A stretch of DNA of 64,000 nucleotides, taken from positions 682,001 to 746,000 of the forward strand of contig NZ_JAAUVN010000003.1 in the NCBI RefSeq assembly GCF_012030425.1, in the 5' to 3' direction. Position 1 is the stretch's first letter. Every line of letters starts with the position of its first letter. Below the pieces are notes generated by a model. It did no database searches. It saw nothing but the letters and a program-made list of their open reading frames with translations, and was not told where the DNA came from. The stretch comes from Sphingobacterium sp. B16(2022). Lineage in GTDB: Bacteria; Bacteroidota; Bacteroidia; Sphingobacteriales; Sphingobacteriaceae. Made by a program: the position numbers and the translations under genes. This document shows, in pieces, positions 18,525 through 26,822 of the stretch.

Positions 18525-19577
18525 ATTACTGGCTACATCCATATCAAACGCTATACGCACCCTGTAGATCTTGGCAGATATCTCTATTTCCATAACACCC
18601 GACTCTGGGTCCAATAGCTTGAGAAGATCTTTAGTTCGCTGCTGAGAGGTACCTGTACCCGTTGAGACCCTGCATGTCTGAGAAAGACCATTTATCACTT
18701 CCAGCATAACAATAGTTTCGTCTTTTAATCCAACCGTAATGCAAACAGGAAAATCCCGATTATCTAAGTCACCATATTGAAAAGCATTTTCAACCAGATT
18801 GATCAAGAGCATGGGCGGTACCAAAATGGAAGAAACAAAAGCCACATCTCCCCTAATCTGCAGAGATATAGGTTTCCCTTTTCGCAGTTCATAAATCTGC
18901 CGGATCAGTTCCACCTGATCCAGTTCATCTTGACAAGCGATCAGTTTTTTACCGTGATGCATCATATAAAACCTAAAAATCCGATTACACCTTTCCATTG
19001 CATTTATGGCAGCCTGAGGATCACGGCGGACCAATGGCTGGATGATGGTCAACGTATTATTGAGAAAATGTGGCGAAAGCTCTTGCTGTAGCAACTGCAC
19101 TTTCAATAATGAATACGCTTTCAGTAGCAGATCATACAGCATCGTCGATTCTTGCAGCAACTTCCAGTCACCGTATCCAACCTTCCAGATATACATACAT
19201 AGCCCAACGATGGAGGGCAAGAGGAAAATCACAAATACATGCCAAAAATTTTGGATATCCCATTCACCTTCGGACCATTCCAATCCACCCCATAACCAGC
19301 TCCCACCTAATACAATAATAAGAATCAGCGCATAGAGCACTAAAAAACCGATAGCCAAGAAAACGATATGAGGTCGGTAAAGTTTAGATACGAATGGTAA
19401 AAGAATATAGCGTGAACTAAAATATAGCGAAAAATACGTGAGGCATAAAAAAACAAAATCCAACGTACCATTGAAATAACCGGGTACTACCAAATAAAAG
19501 TAGATCGCTAAAAATATAATGGAAACCCCCGCAAGCAAGCATTCCCCAATAAGATATGTTTTTCGCTGTCTATGCAT
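18519..19577 (-). CDS. LytS/YehU-type sensor histidine kinase
   Basis: A 352-aa membrane kinase. Residues 1-150 contain four hydrophobic segments (for example LLAGVSIIFLAIYFYLVV and IVFLAIGFLVLYALILIIVL) with little extracellular loop. The His_kinase domain (PF06580 type) has the phospho-acceptor box LSPHFLNN near residue 171, where the usual motif is NPHFLFN, and an ATP-binding N-box NLVENAFQYG near 264. It lies 15 bp after a LytTR response regulator, so the two form a two-component pair. Together they are divergent from the peptide/HTTM cluster at 20522-22198, which suggests, but does not prove, that they regulate it or sense its product. Confidence 0.9.
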   Translation of the reverse strand: MHRQRKTYLIGECLLAGVSIIFLAIYFYLVVPGYFNGTLDFVFLCLTYFSLYFSSRYILLPFVSKLYRPHIVFLAIGFLVLYALILIIVLGGSWLWGGLEWSEGEWDIQNFWHVFVIFLLPSIVGLCMYIWKVGYGDWKLLQESTMLYDLLLKAYSLLKVQLLQQELSPHFLNNTLTIIQPLVRRDPQAAINAMERCNRIFRFYMMHHGKKLIACQDELDQVELIRQIYELRKGKPISLQIRGDVAFVSSILVPPMLLINLVENAFQYGDLDNRDFPVCITVGLKDETIVMLEVINGLSQTCRVSTGTGTSQQRTKDLLKLLDPESGVMEIEISAKIYRVRIAFDMDVASNH

Positions 19578-19592
19578 GCAAGAATTAACAGA

Positions 19593-20360
19593 TTAATAAT
19601 TAGGGTCATGCTTTGCAAAAAAGGAAGCGACGTCCTTCTTTCCCAGATTATAGACTACAAGGATCTCATTGCCAACAGTCAGTTTTTCGTTTTCGTAATG
19701 TTTCACATAGTCCATATTAACAATCTCAGATTGATTGATACAGATCAGATTTTCTAAAAACCAATATTTTTCTTTAAAATCCTTAACGGTACTCGCCGTT
19801 CTTGCTATTTTAACCAGTAGACCCTTTTCATTTTGACCATAGGCATACAGATAATTACCCGATTTCTGTAAGTACCTCACATCACCGATCATGATCTTGA
19901 TGAAGCTACGCACCCGCTTACCCATTTCCTGCTGATTATTTTCCGGCAATTGATCCATCATGAGATAGTCCAATTTAGGTTTACCCGCATTTCGCATCAT
20001 ACGACGATATTTATCCACCAATGCCAGGAGCAGATCATCTGCGATCGGTTTTACCAAAAAGGCATCCACCAAATGCTTCCATGCCTCCGCTGTATATTTT
20101 TGATGTCCTGTGCAGCAGACAAAATAAAAGCAGTACGACTTTAATAGCGTTGCTGCCTCTAAACCCGTGACATCAGGCATCTCGATGTCACAGAAAATGA
20201 AATCTAACAGGCGGTTTTGTGTTCTTAAAAACTTATGCGCCTGTGATACACTATCAAACGAACCAGTGATTTCAAATAATCCCGTTTCAATCAATTTATC
20301 TTCAATTGCGCAACGCACCAAATACTCATCATCAATAATAATAACGCGGTGTAGACTCAT
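19593..20360 (-). CDS. LytTR-family response regulator
   Basis: A 255-aa regulator with an N-terminal receiver domain: acidic pocket IIDDEYLVRC, phospho-acceptor Asp in CDIEMPDVTG near residue 57, and Lys in AFLVKPI. The C-terminal LytTR DNA-binding domain (~155-250) holds VRYLQKSGNYLYAYGQNEKG and FLENLICINQSEIVNMDYVK. LytTR regulators of the AgrA type act on direct-repeat sites in promoters. The gene precedes its kinase and is divergent from the small peptide gene 161 bp away. Confidence 0.92.
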   Translation of the reverse strand: MSLHRVIIIDDEYLVRCAIEDKLIETGLFEITGSFDSVSQAHKFLRTQNRLLDFIFCDIEMPDVTGLEAATLLKSYCFYFVCCTGHQKYTAEAWKHLVDAFLVKPIADDLLLALVDKYRRMMRNAGKPKLDYLMMDQLPENNQQEMGKRVRSFIKIMIGDVRYLQKSGNYLYAYGQNEKGLLVKIARTASTVKDFKEKYWFLENLICINQSEIVNMDYVKHYENEKLTVGNEILVVYNLGKKDVASFFAKHDPNY

Positions 20361-20521
20361 AAAATAAGTGTAATATAACTGGAAATATAATTATTAACCC
20401 GTAATGTAATAAAAAATATTTAAACAATGAAAAATAGTATAACATAGTATATAAATAGTTACTATTTAATTGATAGATGAAATTAGGGATATTGATCTCC
20501 GACAAATCAATATTCTAGAAG

Positions 20522-20722
20522 ATGAAATACAACAAAAACCTGACGATCATGGCAGCCACTGCTTTAGTGATCAGTATAGTTCACTTGACAAAAAAAGAAA
20601 AGACACCTGCGAAAGCCGATCCTATCGTAACTGTAGCACTATCGACATTGGACGAGCCGATAAAAGATGGACTCAAAACCAAAATTTTCACCATCGCTGA
20701 TAAACCTAAAAACATTAAGTAA
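20522..20722 (+). CDS. Small membrane or exported peptide, candidate peptide precursor
   Basis: A 66-aa protein with an N-terminal hydrophobic helix (NLTIMAATALVISIVHL), then a lysine-rich stretch (TKKEKTPAKADP) and a polar tail (LSTLDEPIKDGLKTKIFTIA). No cysteine is present. I do not recognise a family. It is the first gene of the plus-strand cluster, 26 bp before the 190-aa protein, and is divergent from a LytTR two-component pair. By analogy with sdpABC systems, in which two maturation proteins serve one peptide, this is the natural candidate for the secreted product. That role is inference. Confidence 0.5.
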   Translation: MKYNKNLTIMAATALVISIVHLTKKEKTPAKADPIVTVALSTLDEPIKDGLKTKIFTIADKPKNIK

Positions 20723-20748
20723 ATCAATAAGATTTTCATCAAAACCCT

Positions 20749-21321
20749 ATGAAACAACGTTGGACCCGAAGGTTACTGTATAGCCTATGTGCTATTCACT
20801 TCAGTATCGTCGCTGACACCAATTTTGGGCATCTGTATAAGCATCTTCCAAAGTCAAAAGAATTCACATATCTGCATGTCCTATTTAGTAAACTGATAGA
20901 TGCGCACTTTTTAGGTCTTTACGCTTCCTATACAGGTATTCACGGCGGATATGCATTTTACAGCCCATCTGTAGGCAATAGCTACCAGATACATTTCCAT
21001 TGCCAGTCCAATAAGGTCAACAGTTATTATAATTCGCCCGGCATCCGTACTGAAACCGGGCGGATTCGTTATCAAAGTTTTCTCGATATGAGTACGATAT
21101 TTTTAGAAAAAGGTCAAGAAGAAGCGAAAGAAAGTGTACGCCTTGCCGTACAGCTAGCTACCGAAGAACTTATAAGACAATACCCCTCAGATAGCATTGT
21201 GAGCACGTTAATAACCAAGCTCACGCCAACTTTAGCAGCACTTCGATCAGATCACCATCAAAAAACCGTTTACGTTTCGCTTTATCAGTATGCAAGCACA
21301 AGCAGTACAACTCACCTCTGA
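20749..21321 (+). CDS. Partner protein of an HTTM/SdpB-like membrane protein (SdpA-like position)
   Basis: A 190-aa protein with an N-terminal hydrophobic segment (LLYSLCAIHFSIVADTNFG) and the motif YTGIHGGYAFYSPSVGNSY around residues 61-80. A similar TG...GYgFFaPnVG pattern is what I recall from proteins encoded next to HTTM genes in Bacteroidota. The C-terminal half is helical and soluble. It overlaps the HTTM gene by 32 bp, which implies coupled translation. Its place before an SdpB-like gene matches SdpA in the Bacillus sdp operon, but sequence identity to SdpA is not evident to me. Confidence 0.6.
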   Translation: MKQRWTRRLLYSLCAIHFSIVADTNFGHLYKHLPKSKEFTYLHVLFSKLIDAHFLGLYASYTGIHGGYAFYSPSVGNSYQIHFHCQSNKVNSYYNSPGIRTETGRIRYQSFLDMSTIFLEKGQEEAKESVRLAVQLATEELIRQYPSDSIVSTLITKLTPTLAALRSDHHQKTVYVSLYQYASTSSTTHL

Positions 21322-22198
21322 TGGTTCGGTTCTATGGGGCATGTACCTGTTGCCCAAAGGGATCGGACTACTATTGAGCCTCGAGATGATACAGCTATGG
21401 CCAGATTTGGAATTGCTCTATTCGCATCATCTCTTATCAGCCAGTCATATCCAGCAATATCAATTACCCTGGTCTATGTTCATCATCAACACCGATCTGA
21501 TCTATGTATTTGCAGCATTATACATCCTGAGTGGATTATTCATGTGTTTTCATTCGTACACATTTCTTCCTACACTCAGCCTTTTCATCTTACATTACAG
21601 CTTTTTTGTTGCTAACAGTGTGTGGAGTTATGGGGTCGACTATCTCGCGCAGACAGGTTTATTTTTCAGTTTACTGTTTGGAGGCCGGCAAGCATTACAA
21701 CTAAAAAGGCAAGGGTTGACAAACCTTGGCACCACATTTTTCCGTTTACAGCTCATCGTTGTTTATTTCTTTGCAGGACTCGGTAAAGCCTTTGGCGAAA
21801 CCTGGTGGAATGGCGAAGCGGTATGGAAAGCGATCCACCAGCCTATTGGTGCCAGCTACTTTTCGGTCCCATTATCTGCTTATCGTTACGAATATCTTTG
21901 GATCCTTTTAGGCATCATCACCATACTGCTGGAACTCTGCTATCCACTGGCATACATAAAAAAAACATTTCGACCACTCATTATCAATGGTATCATCCTG
22001 ATGCATATCGGCATAGCCCTGAGTATGGGTTTGCTCCATTTTGCCTTATTGATGATCTGGTACAACCTCTGTGCCTGGGAACATCCCTTATTGAATATCG
22101 CCAAGCCAAATATAAAACCTCTTGAACGCTCCAAGCCAAAGCTGCAGGTGCCCATCGCGACAGAGACAATCAATACAACGAAAGGAGGTACGAAGTAA
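21290..22198 (+). CDS. HTTM-domain (SdpB-like) integral membrane protein
   Basis: A 302-aa protein with about seven hydrophobic segments. The central LIVVYFFAGLGKAFGETWW then NGEAVWKAIHQ (~157-182) is the hallmark of HTTM proteins, the family of vitamin-K-dependent gamma-carboxylase-like membrane proteins and of SdpB, which matures a peptide toxin in Bacillus. The C-terminus (~265-302) is polar and lysine-rich. It overlaps the upstream 190-aa gene. Its likely role is modification or export of a peptide, with the 66-aa product the nearest candidate. Family confidence is good; the substrate is inference. Confidence 0.75.
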   Translation: MQAQAVQLTSDGSVLWGMYLLPKGIGLLLSLEMIQLWPDLELLYSHHLLSASHIQQYQLPWSMFIINTDLIYVFAALYILSGLFMCFHSYTFLPTLSLFILHYSFFVANSVWSYGVDYLAQTGLFFSLLFGGRQALQLKRQGLTNLGTTFFRLQLIVVYFFAGLGKAFGETWWNGEAVWKAIHQPIGASYFSVPLSAYRYEYLWILLGIITILLELCYPLAYIKKTFRPLIINGIILMHIGIALSMGLLHFALLMIWYNLCAWEHPLLNIAKPNIKPLERSKPKLQVPIATETINTTKGGTK

Positions 22199-22305
22199 TC
22201 TAACTCTCTAACCTACTAATCCTCTAACTTTTTAACAAGTAACGGAAAAGTCTACCCTTTCTAATTACTAAATACTATAATCTAATTACTATAAACTAAC
22301 CACCT
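22199..22305. repeat. Degenerate CTAAC tract
   Basis: It starts right at the HTTM stop codon and runs nearly to the AraC start: CTAACTCTCTAACCTACTAA, an AAGTAACGGAAAAGTC segment and CTAATTACTAAATACTA. The last word also occurs near 39330 and 46000. Confidence 0.7.
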
Positions 22306-22310
22306 AATCA

Positions 22311-23333
22311 ATGATCAAAACCTATCACTTTCCTATACCCGAAGTTGCACAATTCAGTGGACCAATGCACAACTTTCTGCCACAGCATCCTGATGTTACT
22401 ACAGTTAAACACCAAACCGAAAGTCTCCAGCTTGTGGACATGTATCTGGACTATCATTCAGTACTCCTTTACCGCATTGAAGCATATGCTGAAGCAGACT
22501 GTATCTTGCCACTTAAAACAGAAAAATCAGATTTTCATTTGCTTTATGCTTTCAAATCCCCTAGTCAAATTATTATCAAAAACAACAAGAGCGAAGATCA
22601 TATTCAGCTACCAGGTGGACATGGCACGTACGCCTATGTACCGAAAGGAAAATTTTCCGTCCACTTGCAGTACGGTCATTATCTTGTCTATGGTTTATTA
22701 ATTGATGTAGGTTTTATTCGGGCTAACATCTTTCCCTCACATAGCTTTCTCTATGAATTTAGAACCGCAAGATTACGGGATAAAAAGAAATTATTCCAGA
22801 CCCCGATCTGGCCTATCAAAGAAAAAACGAGTTATCAGATCCAGCGATTAGAAGAGATTTTTTTTCATTACCATCCCGGTCATGAAGCCGAGATAATCAA
22901 AATGCTCTATATCCTATTTGACATTGCTAAGTTCAAACAATTTACGAGTTATGAATGGCTTGATCCAAGTGAAGATCTTGCTAAACGTGTACGAGGCGCT
23001 ATACAAGACCTCGTTAGTCAAGAATTTAGCAATCTATCACTAAGTGGATTATCTGAAAAATTCAGTGTCGGGCACAAACGGCTCATTGCTGTACACAAAC
23101 AGTATTTTGGCCTGACTTTGCAACAGTACCTGCACGAACTTATTATTATAAAAGCGAAAGAAAAGTTAGCCCTGTACACTGTAGGTGAAACAGCCACTTA
23201 TTGTGGCTATAGCGAGGTAAGCAGTTTTTCCGATTTTTTCTTTAAGAATGTGGGCATGCGACCGAGCGCTTATCAGCAACAAATATTGGCAAAAAAAAAT
23301 AAAGTAAGCAAAAGAGCCAATTATGATCAATAA
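22311..23333 (+). CDS. AraC-family transcriptional regulator
   Basis: A 340-aa regulator. The N-terminal ~200 residues are a cupin-like ligand-binding part (QLPGGHGTYAYVPKGKFSVH). The C-terminal ~100 residues carry two AraC-type helix-turn-helices: LSLSGLSEKFSVGHKRLIAV and GETATYCGYSEVSSFSDFFF then KNVGMRPSAYQQQ. The gene lies between the HTTM cluster and the MauE/DUF6520-like cluster, both plus strand, and could control either. A terminator overlaps its stop codon. Confidence 0.88.
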   Translation: MIKTYHFPIPEVAQFSGPMHNFLPQHPDVTTVKHQTESLQLVDMYLDYHSVLLYRIEAYAEADCILPLKTEKSDFHLLYAFKSPSQIIIKNNKSEDHIQLPGGHGTYAYVPKGKFSVHLQYGHYLVYGLLIDVGFIRANIFPSHSFLYEFRTARLRDKKKLFQTPIWPIKEKTSYQIQRLEEIFFHYHPGHEAEIIKMLYILFDIAKFKQFTSYEWLDPSEDLAKRVRGAIQDLVSQEFSNLSLSGLSEKFSVGHKRLIAVHKQYFGLTLQQYLHELIIIKAKEKLALYTVGETATYCGYSEVSSFSDFFFKNVGMRPSAYQQQILAKKNKVSKRANYDQ

Positions 23334-23345
23334 TTGGCTCTTTTG
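23310..23345. terminator. Bidirectional terminator at the AraC gene end
   Basis: A perfect 15-bp stem AAAAGAGCCAATTAT/ATAATTGGCTCTTTT with a 5-nt loop; the right arm ends in a T-run and the left in an A-run. It serves AraC (plus) and the secreted protein gene (minus). Confidence 0.9.
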
Positions 23346-23362
23346 CATCTTTTAAAAGTGAG

Positions 23363-23890
23363 CTACCACTTAACGGGTACACCTTTAAAGTTAAAAGGTA
23401 TTCCACTCGCACCTCTGCCGATCAGCCTTAAACTTAATAAGCTGATATCGGGTACTTTTTCTTTTATCTCATCAAATATAATAATGAAACCATAATTGAT
23501 ATCTTTAACAGCATGCGCAATATGCAACGTTCCTGTCGGTTCATTTAGTGGACCAGCGTTATAGCTTTTGTATAGATTACCCTTTGGATCGACAAGGTCT
23601 TGATCTGAAAACTGGATCACCTGATCGCCATCGCCTATATATTTTACTAAGCCCTCGACACATACTTTACTCTCCTTCATGTACACGCGGGTAAGTTTAA
23701 TGGTAATATCATCGGCAGTTAGTTCTTGCGCACCCTCCCTTAGCGCTAATGCATTTTTTAAATAGTCATTCCGCTGCATCTGTTCTTGAAGTTGGCCTTT
23801 TACTATTTTCAATTCTTTTGCTAGATCAGTTTGCGCAGAAGCTCGTAGAGCAAACAAAAACAAGATTATTAAGGCTAAATAATTTCTCAT
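23363..23890 (-). CDS. Secreted protein of unknown function
   Basis: A 175-aa protein with a clear signal peptide (YLALIILFLFALRASAQ). Residues 20-50 look like a short coiled coil (LAKELKIVKGQLQEQMQRND). The rest is a beta-rich domain with VYMKESKVCVEGLVKYIGDG and ends FNFKGVPVKW, suggesting an immunoglobulin-like fold of the kind used by periplasmic accessory proteins. I do not recognise the family. It is a single gene between a shared terminator and a CTAAC tract. Confidence 0.6.
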   Translation of the reverse strand: MRNYLALIILFLFALRASAQTDLAKELKIVKGQLQEQMQRNDYLKNALALREGAQELTADDITIKLTRVYMKESKVCVEGLVKYIGDGDQVIQFSDQDLVDPKGNLYKSYNAGPLNEPTGTLHIAHAVKDINYGFIIIFDEIKEKVPDISLLSLRLIGRGASGIPFNFKGVPVKW

Positions 23891-23990
23891 TGATTTTATA
23901 GATTGGTTATTAATTAACGAAAGATAAATATTTTTAATTATTCGCGCAACAGCTTATCATACTTATAAAAAACGTAAGAACCACAATCTC

Positions 23991-24016
23991 ACCTTAAAAA
24001 CCACCCTATTTTAAGG
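23991..24016. repeat. CCTTAAAAA stem-loop repeat, copy 4
   Basis: ACCTTAAAAA and an imperfect TTTTAAGG arm; the 5' flank AAGAACCACAATCTC matches the flanks of copies 2 and 3 in part. Confidence 0.6.
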
Positions 24017-24044
24017 ACAACTCCATATTTGACCTTAACCAAAC

Positions 24045-24180
24045 TCCACACTAACAATCTAACTACTATGAACTAACCGACTAACCCTCTAACCTCTTAA
24101 TTAGTAACGAAGTGACAAGTGATCAAGTGACTGTCATTTCTAACCAAATAACCTTTTCACCTTCTAGCCCCTTAACCTTT
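24045..24180. repeat. Degenerate CTAAC and AGTAAC/AGTGA tract
   Basis: CTAACTACTATGAACTAACC-type words followed by AGTAACGAAGTGACAAGTGA and further CTAACC-type words. No coding potential. Confidence 0.65.
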
Positions 24181-24242
24181 TCAATAAAAAATTCCGAAAT
24201 CGTGTTATGCCGATCGCCGAAATAGAATTTTTCGATACGCGC

Positions 24243-24250
24243 TACCTTTG
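24243..24250 (+). promoter_or_regulatory. Candidate -7 box of the MauE operon
   Basis: TACCTTTG fits the Bacteroidota -7 consensus TAnnTTTG, 27 bp before the MauE-like start at 24277. No clear -33 TTTG is seen at the usual spacing. Confidence 0.45.
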
Positions 24251-24276
24251 AGTAAAGATGTAAAAAATATAAAAAC

Positions 24277-24882
24277 ATGTTACAGCACAACAGACATATC
24301 AACAAATACAACTTGAATAGCCCGAAAGGAACTGCTTTGAATAGTAAGAGTAAGTCTGCTGTATTGTTAGTGAAATTTTGGTTAAAGCAAATTACGAAGT
24401 GCATAAAAATTGTTCTATCGAATTGGAAAGAAATAAGCGTCATTGTCATCAGTATATTACTGATGATTTTATGGATACCTGTAGTGTTCAATAAGATCGT
24501 AAATTTTACAGAAAACAAAGCAAGTATGCTGAGGCAACCACTTCCGCATACTTTAGCCATCACATTGACTTATGCTGTTCCTGCCATTGAGATGTTGACA
24601 TCCATTTTGTTATGTATCAATAGTACACGCAGATTAGGCTTATTATTTTCCGCAGCCTTGATGAGCATTTTCACAGGCTATGTGGGGCTGGCTGTATTCC
24701 ATGTCTGGAGTGACAACCTACCCTGTAGCTGTGGACTGATCGCACCGATATCATGGAAACTTCATTTTTGGTTTAACCTCGAATTCATGCTTCTTAGTAT
24801 AGCAGGATATCTGCTTACAAAAAATATTAAGGTTGAAAAAGCCCGTTTATGGAAACCAGGCCATACGCATAAAACAGAATAG
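24277..24882 (+). CDS. MauE/DoxX-type redox-associated membrane protein
   Basis: A 201-aa protein with a basic N-terminal stretch (~1-48) and four hydrophobic segments: ISVIVISILLMILWIPVVFN, a segment near ITLTYAVPAIEMLTSILL, LLFSAALMSIFTGYVGLAVF and FNLEFMLLSIAGYLL. The family hallmark is the Cys pair in NLPCSCGLIAPISWKLHFW (~147-165). MauE-like proteins are quinone-linked partners of periplasmic thiol-disulfide chemistry. It is followed after 6 bp by a 38-codon gene and then by an exported two-cysteine peptide, and faces a TlpA gene at 30020-30826. The context suggests redox maturation of that peptide. Confidence 0.82.
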   Translation: MLQHNRHINKYNLNSPKGTALNSKSKSAVLLVKFWLKQITKCIKIVLSNWKEISVIVISILLMILWIPVVFNKIVNFTENKASMLRQPLPHTLAITLTYAVPAIEMLTSILLCINSTRRLGLLFSAALMSIFTGYVGLAVFHVWSDNLPCSCGLIAPISWKLHFWFNLEFMLLSIAGYLLTKNIKVEKARLWKPGHTHKTE

Positions 24883-24888
24883 TAACAT

Positions 24889-25005
24889 ATGCCACAGCGG
24901 AATCATGATGCTAGGTTATCAGGAGGAAGGGCGCGTCTGCCAAAAGACTGGGATTACCCATATGTTCCTGTTGATGGCTACGAACAGAAAAATCAACAGC
25001 ACTAG
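24889..25005 (+). CDS. Predicted 38-aa small protein between MauE and the DUF6520-like gene
   Basis: A short frame starts 6 bp after the MauE stop and ends 36 bp before the DUF6520-like start. It encodes a polar, basic N-terminus (MPQRNHDARLSGGRARLP) and a tail KDWDYPYVPVDGYEQKNQQH rich in Pro, Tyr and Asp, unlike a random out-of-frame translation. It has no cysteine, signal peptide or membrane segment. The tight spacing on both sides supports co-translation in one operon. It may be a cytoplasmic adaptor or an unexported peptide; I know no family. Confidence 0.45.
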   Translation: MPQRNHDARLSGGRARLPKDWDYPYVPVDGYEQKNQQH

Positions 25006-25041
25006 GAAATTAAAAAAACAACATTAAAATACGAAAAATGT

Positions 25042-25359
25042 ATGAACAAAATTAAAAAATTTGCAATGTCTCTTCTAGGAGGAGGAATTGCAGCAGCAGC
25101 ATTAGCTTTTACATTAATGTCTGCGGGAGTTAAGGACAGTGAAAAAACTACACAATGGCATTCAGTAACTTACGATGCGCTAGAAAACAAACATCGGATC
25201 GGAAGTCCATTAGGAGGTAATCCAAGTGGAGACTGCATTGAAGCACCATCTGGTGTGCAGATGTGTGCGGTTGAGTATGATAATTCTTCAAATCCGACCA
25301 TTGAATTTGTTGAAGATCTACCTGGAACTCCAAATAAGGCATTTACTGAAGAGCCTTAA
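25042..25359 (+). CDS. DUF6520-like exported small protein with one cysteine pair
   Basis: A 105-aa protein with an N-terminal signal/anchor helix (MSLLGGGIAAAALAFTLMSA), then a short mature part with two cysteines in GDCIEAPSGVQMCAVEYD, nine residues between them, and an acidic Pro-rich tail. This layout matches the DUF6520 family of Bacteroidota, which I recall next to MauE genes. The cysteines are a likely disulfide and a plausible target for MauE and TlpA. Function is unknown; a structural, signalling or bacteriocin-like peptide are all possible. Confidence 0.7.
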   Translation: MNKIKKFAMSLLGGGIAAAALAFTLMSAGVKDSEKTTQWHSVTYDALENKHRIGSPLGGNPSGDCIEAPSGVQMCAVEYDNSSNPTIEFVEDLPGTPNKAFTEEP

Positions 25360-25370
25360 TTAAATCTATA

Positions 25371-25415
25371 AGACTGTATAGGTCAATAATTAAACTAGAC
25401 CTATACAGTCTTTTT
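25371..25415. terminator. Bidirectional terminator between DUF6520-like and SusD genes
   Basis: A perfect 14-bp stem AGACTGTATAGGTC/GACCTATACAGTCT, loop of 13 nt, followed by TTTTT on the plus strand. It ends both convergent operons. Confidence 0.9.
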
Positions 25416-25425
25416 AAATCGTCCT

Positions 25426-26811
25426 TTAGTTTCTAATATTTGGAAGTAAACCACCAATATTAACAACATCTTGTGGTATAGGTAAAATCCACTTCGAACT
25501 ATTTAAAGGCAATTCGAAAATATTATTCTCTATATGTCTTATCAAACCTTCTTTTAATAGGCCCTCTTTCCTAAATCTCTTCAGATCTCCCCATCTTTTT
25601 CCTCTAAACACTAGCTCTTTTCTTCTTTCATTTAAAATGATCGGAAGTAACGTAATATGAGAGATTCGATTCACAGGTTCAAAATCTTCTTTTTTATAAC
25701 GATTCTTCAATAAAGTATTTAAATCCAGCAGCGCTCCTTCTACTTCACCTAATCGCGCATAACATTCCGCTCTTATTAATAAAATCTCTGGCACTGTTAG
25801 CCCACAAAAATAATTTGCGGTTAGTCCCGAATAATGTCCTTTAAAGGTATACACACCTGCATTATTGTAGAAAAAAGCATTCTTTCGCAAATCAGAAGAT
25901 AAATAACTATCGTAAAGCAAGCTATCCACAATTAATCGAGAATTGGATAAAATCGTAGCGTTATTCATTTGAGAATAAAATATTACCTCTTCATTTCCTT
26001 GACCGGTCCTTGGAAATGGCAGATTTACATTTACATCTATATTATTATAATCTATAATATTTTTATTCACCTGTAATAAAGAATCTGCATAAATCTTAGC
26101 ATCTTGATATTTCCCCATTTGTAGATATAAGTTTGCAAGAGCTGCCCATGCTGCCATTCTACTTGGTAAAGTATTATATTTGGCAATTATAGGGAGTAAG
26201 ATTGCCGCTCTCTTTAAATCTGATTCGATAAATTTTACTGTTTCTAGTAAAGAAGATCGATCATATTTTAAATTAATATTTGAAGATTGCCTCAGTGGCA
26301 GTCCTAGTTTTATTGCGGCTGTATCTTCATCATATTGATCACAAAACACCTGGCTTAAAATAAAATAATTGTATCCTCTTATAAACAGAGCAGAGCCAAG
26401 TACATTATGATATTCTTTTTCCCCACTTTCATTTTCACTTAATTTCTCAACTCCTTCCAATATAAAATTGGCATACAATATCCTTTCAAAACCTTGATTC
26501 CAATCCAGGCTTGATTCTCCCTGAAAGATATCTTTCTCCCAAACATATCCATTTTTTTGTGTAGCAGAAGAAAGATTATTCCACGTCACACCCTTAACGT
26601 AAAAGTCATCACTACTCACCTCTCCTAGAAAAGGATATCCATAATTTAGCACCCAATTGTTTAGCATAGTTTCGTAGTCGTCTAATGTAACCGGAATTAC
26701 CTGAGAGCTATCTTGCTTGACATCTAAAAAATCTTTCATGCAGCTGATGTTTAAAAGCGGAAAGATAATTACCACAACTAAGCATATCGCTTTATTTCTT
26801 TTTACTTTCAT
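25426..26811 (-). CDS. SusD/RagB-family lipoprotein (third pair, with TlpA)
   Basis: A 461-aa SusD homologue with lipobox LLNISCMKDFLDVKQ, the SusD-like N-terminal region (ALFIRGYNYFILSQVF) and the C-terminal signature RRKELVFRGKRWGDLKRFRK with final ILPIPQDV. It follows its susC partner by 11 bp and is the last gene of a TlpA-SusC-SusD operon. SusCD pairs with a thioredoxin gene are thought to take up peptides or proteins rather than glycans in some Bacteroidota; that is an inference here. Confidence 0.92.
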   Translation of the reverse strand: MKVKRNKAICLVVVIIFPLLNISCMKDFLDVKQDSSQVIPVTLDDYETMLNNWVLNYGYPFLGEVSSDDFYVKGVTWNNLSSATQKNGYVWEKDIFQGESSLDWNQGFERILYANFILEGVEKLSENESGEKEYHNVLGSALFIRGYNYFILSQVFCDQYDEDTAAIKLGLPLRQSSNINLKYDRSSLLETVKFIESDLKRAAILLPIIAKYNTLPSRMAAWAALANLYLQMGKYQDAKIYADSLLQVNKNIIDYNNIDVNVNLPFPRTGQGNEEVIFYSQMNNATILSNSRLIVDSLLYDSYLSSDLRKNAFFYNNAGVYTFKGHYSGLTANYFCGLTVPEILLIRAECYARLGEVEGALLDLNTLLKNRYKKEDFEPVNRISHITLLPIILNERRKELVFRGKRWGDLKRFRKEGLLKEGLIRHIENNIFELPLNSSKWILPIPQDVVNIGGLLPNIRN

Positions 26812-26822
26812 ATTTCGAAGAA

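Noticed and set aside
20470..20700. 76-codon plus frame overlapping the small peptide gene
   Set aside because: Highly charged random-like translation, while the overlapping frame from 20522 has a clear hydrophobic helix and better spacing to the next gene.
24123..24563. 146-codon minus frame opposite the MauE gene
   Set aside because: Its residues reflect the antisense of a membrane-protein gene with good family motifs on the plus strand.
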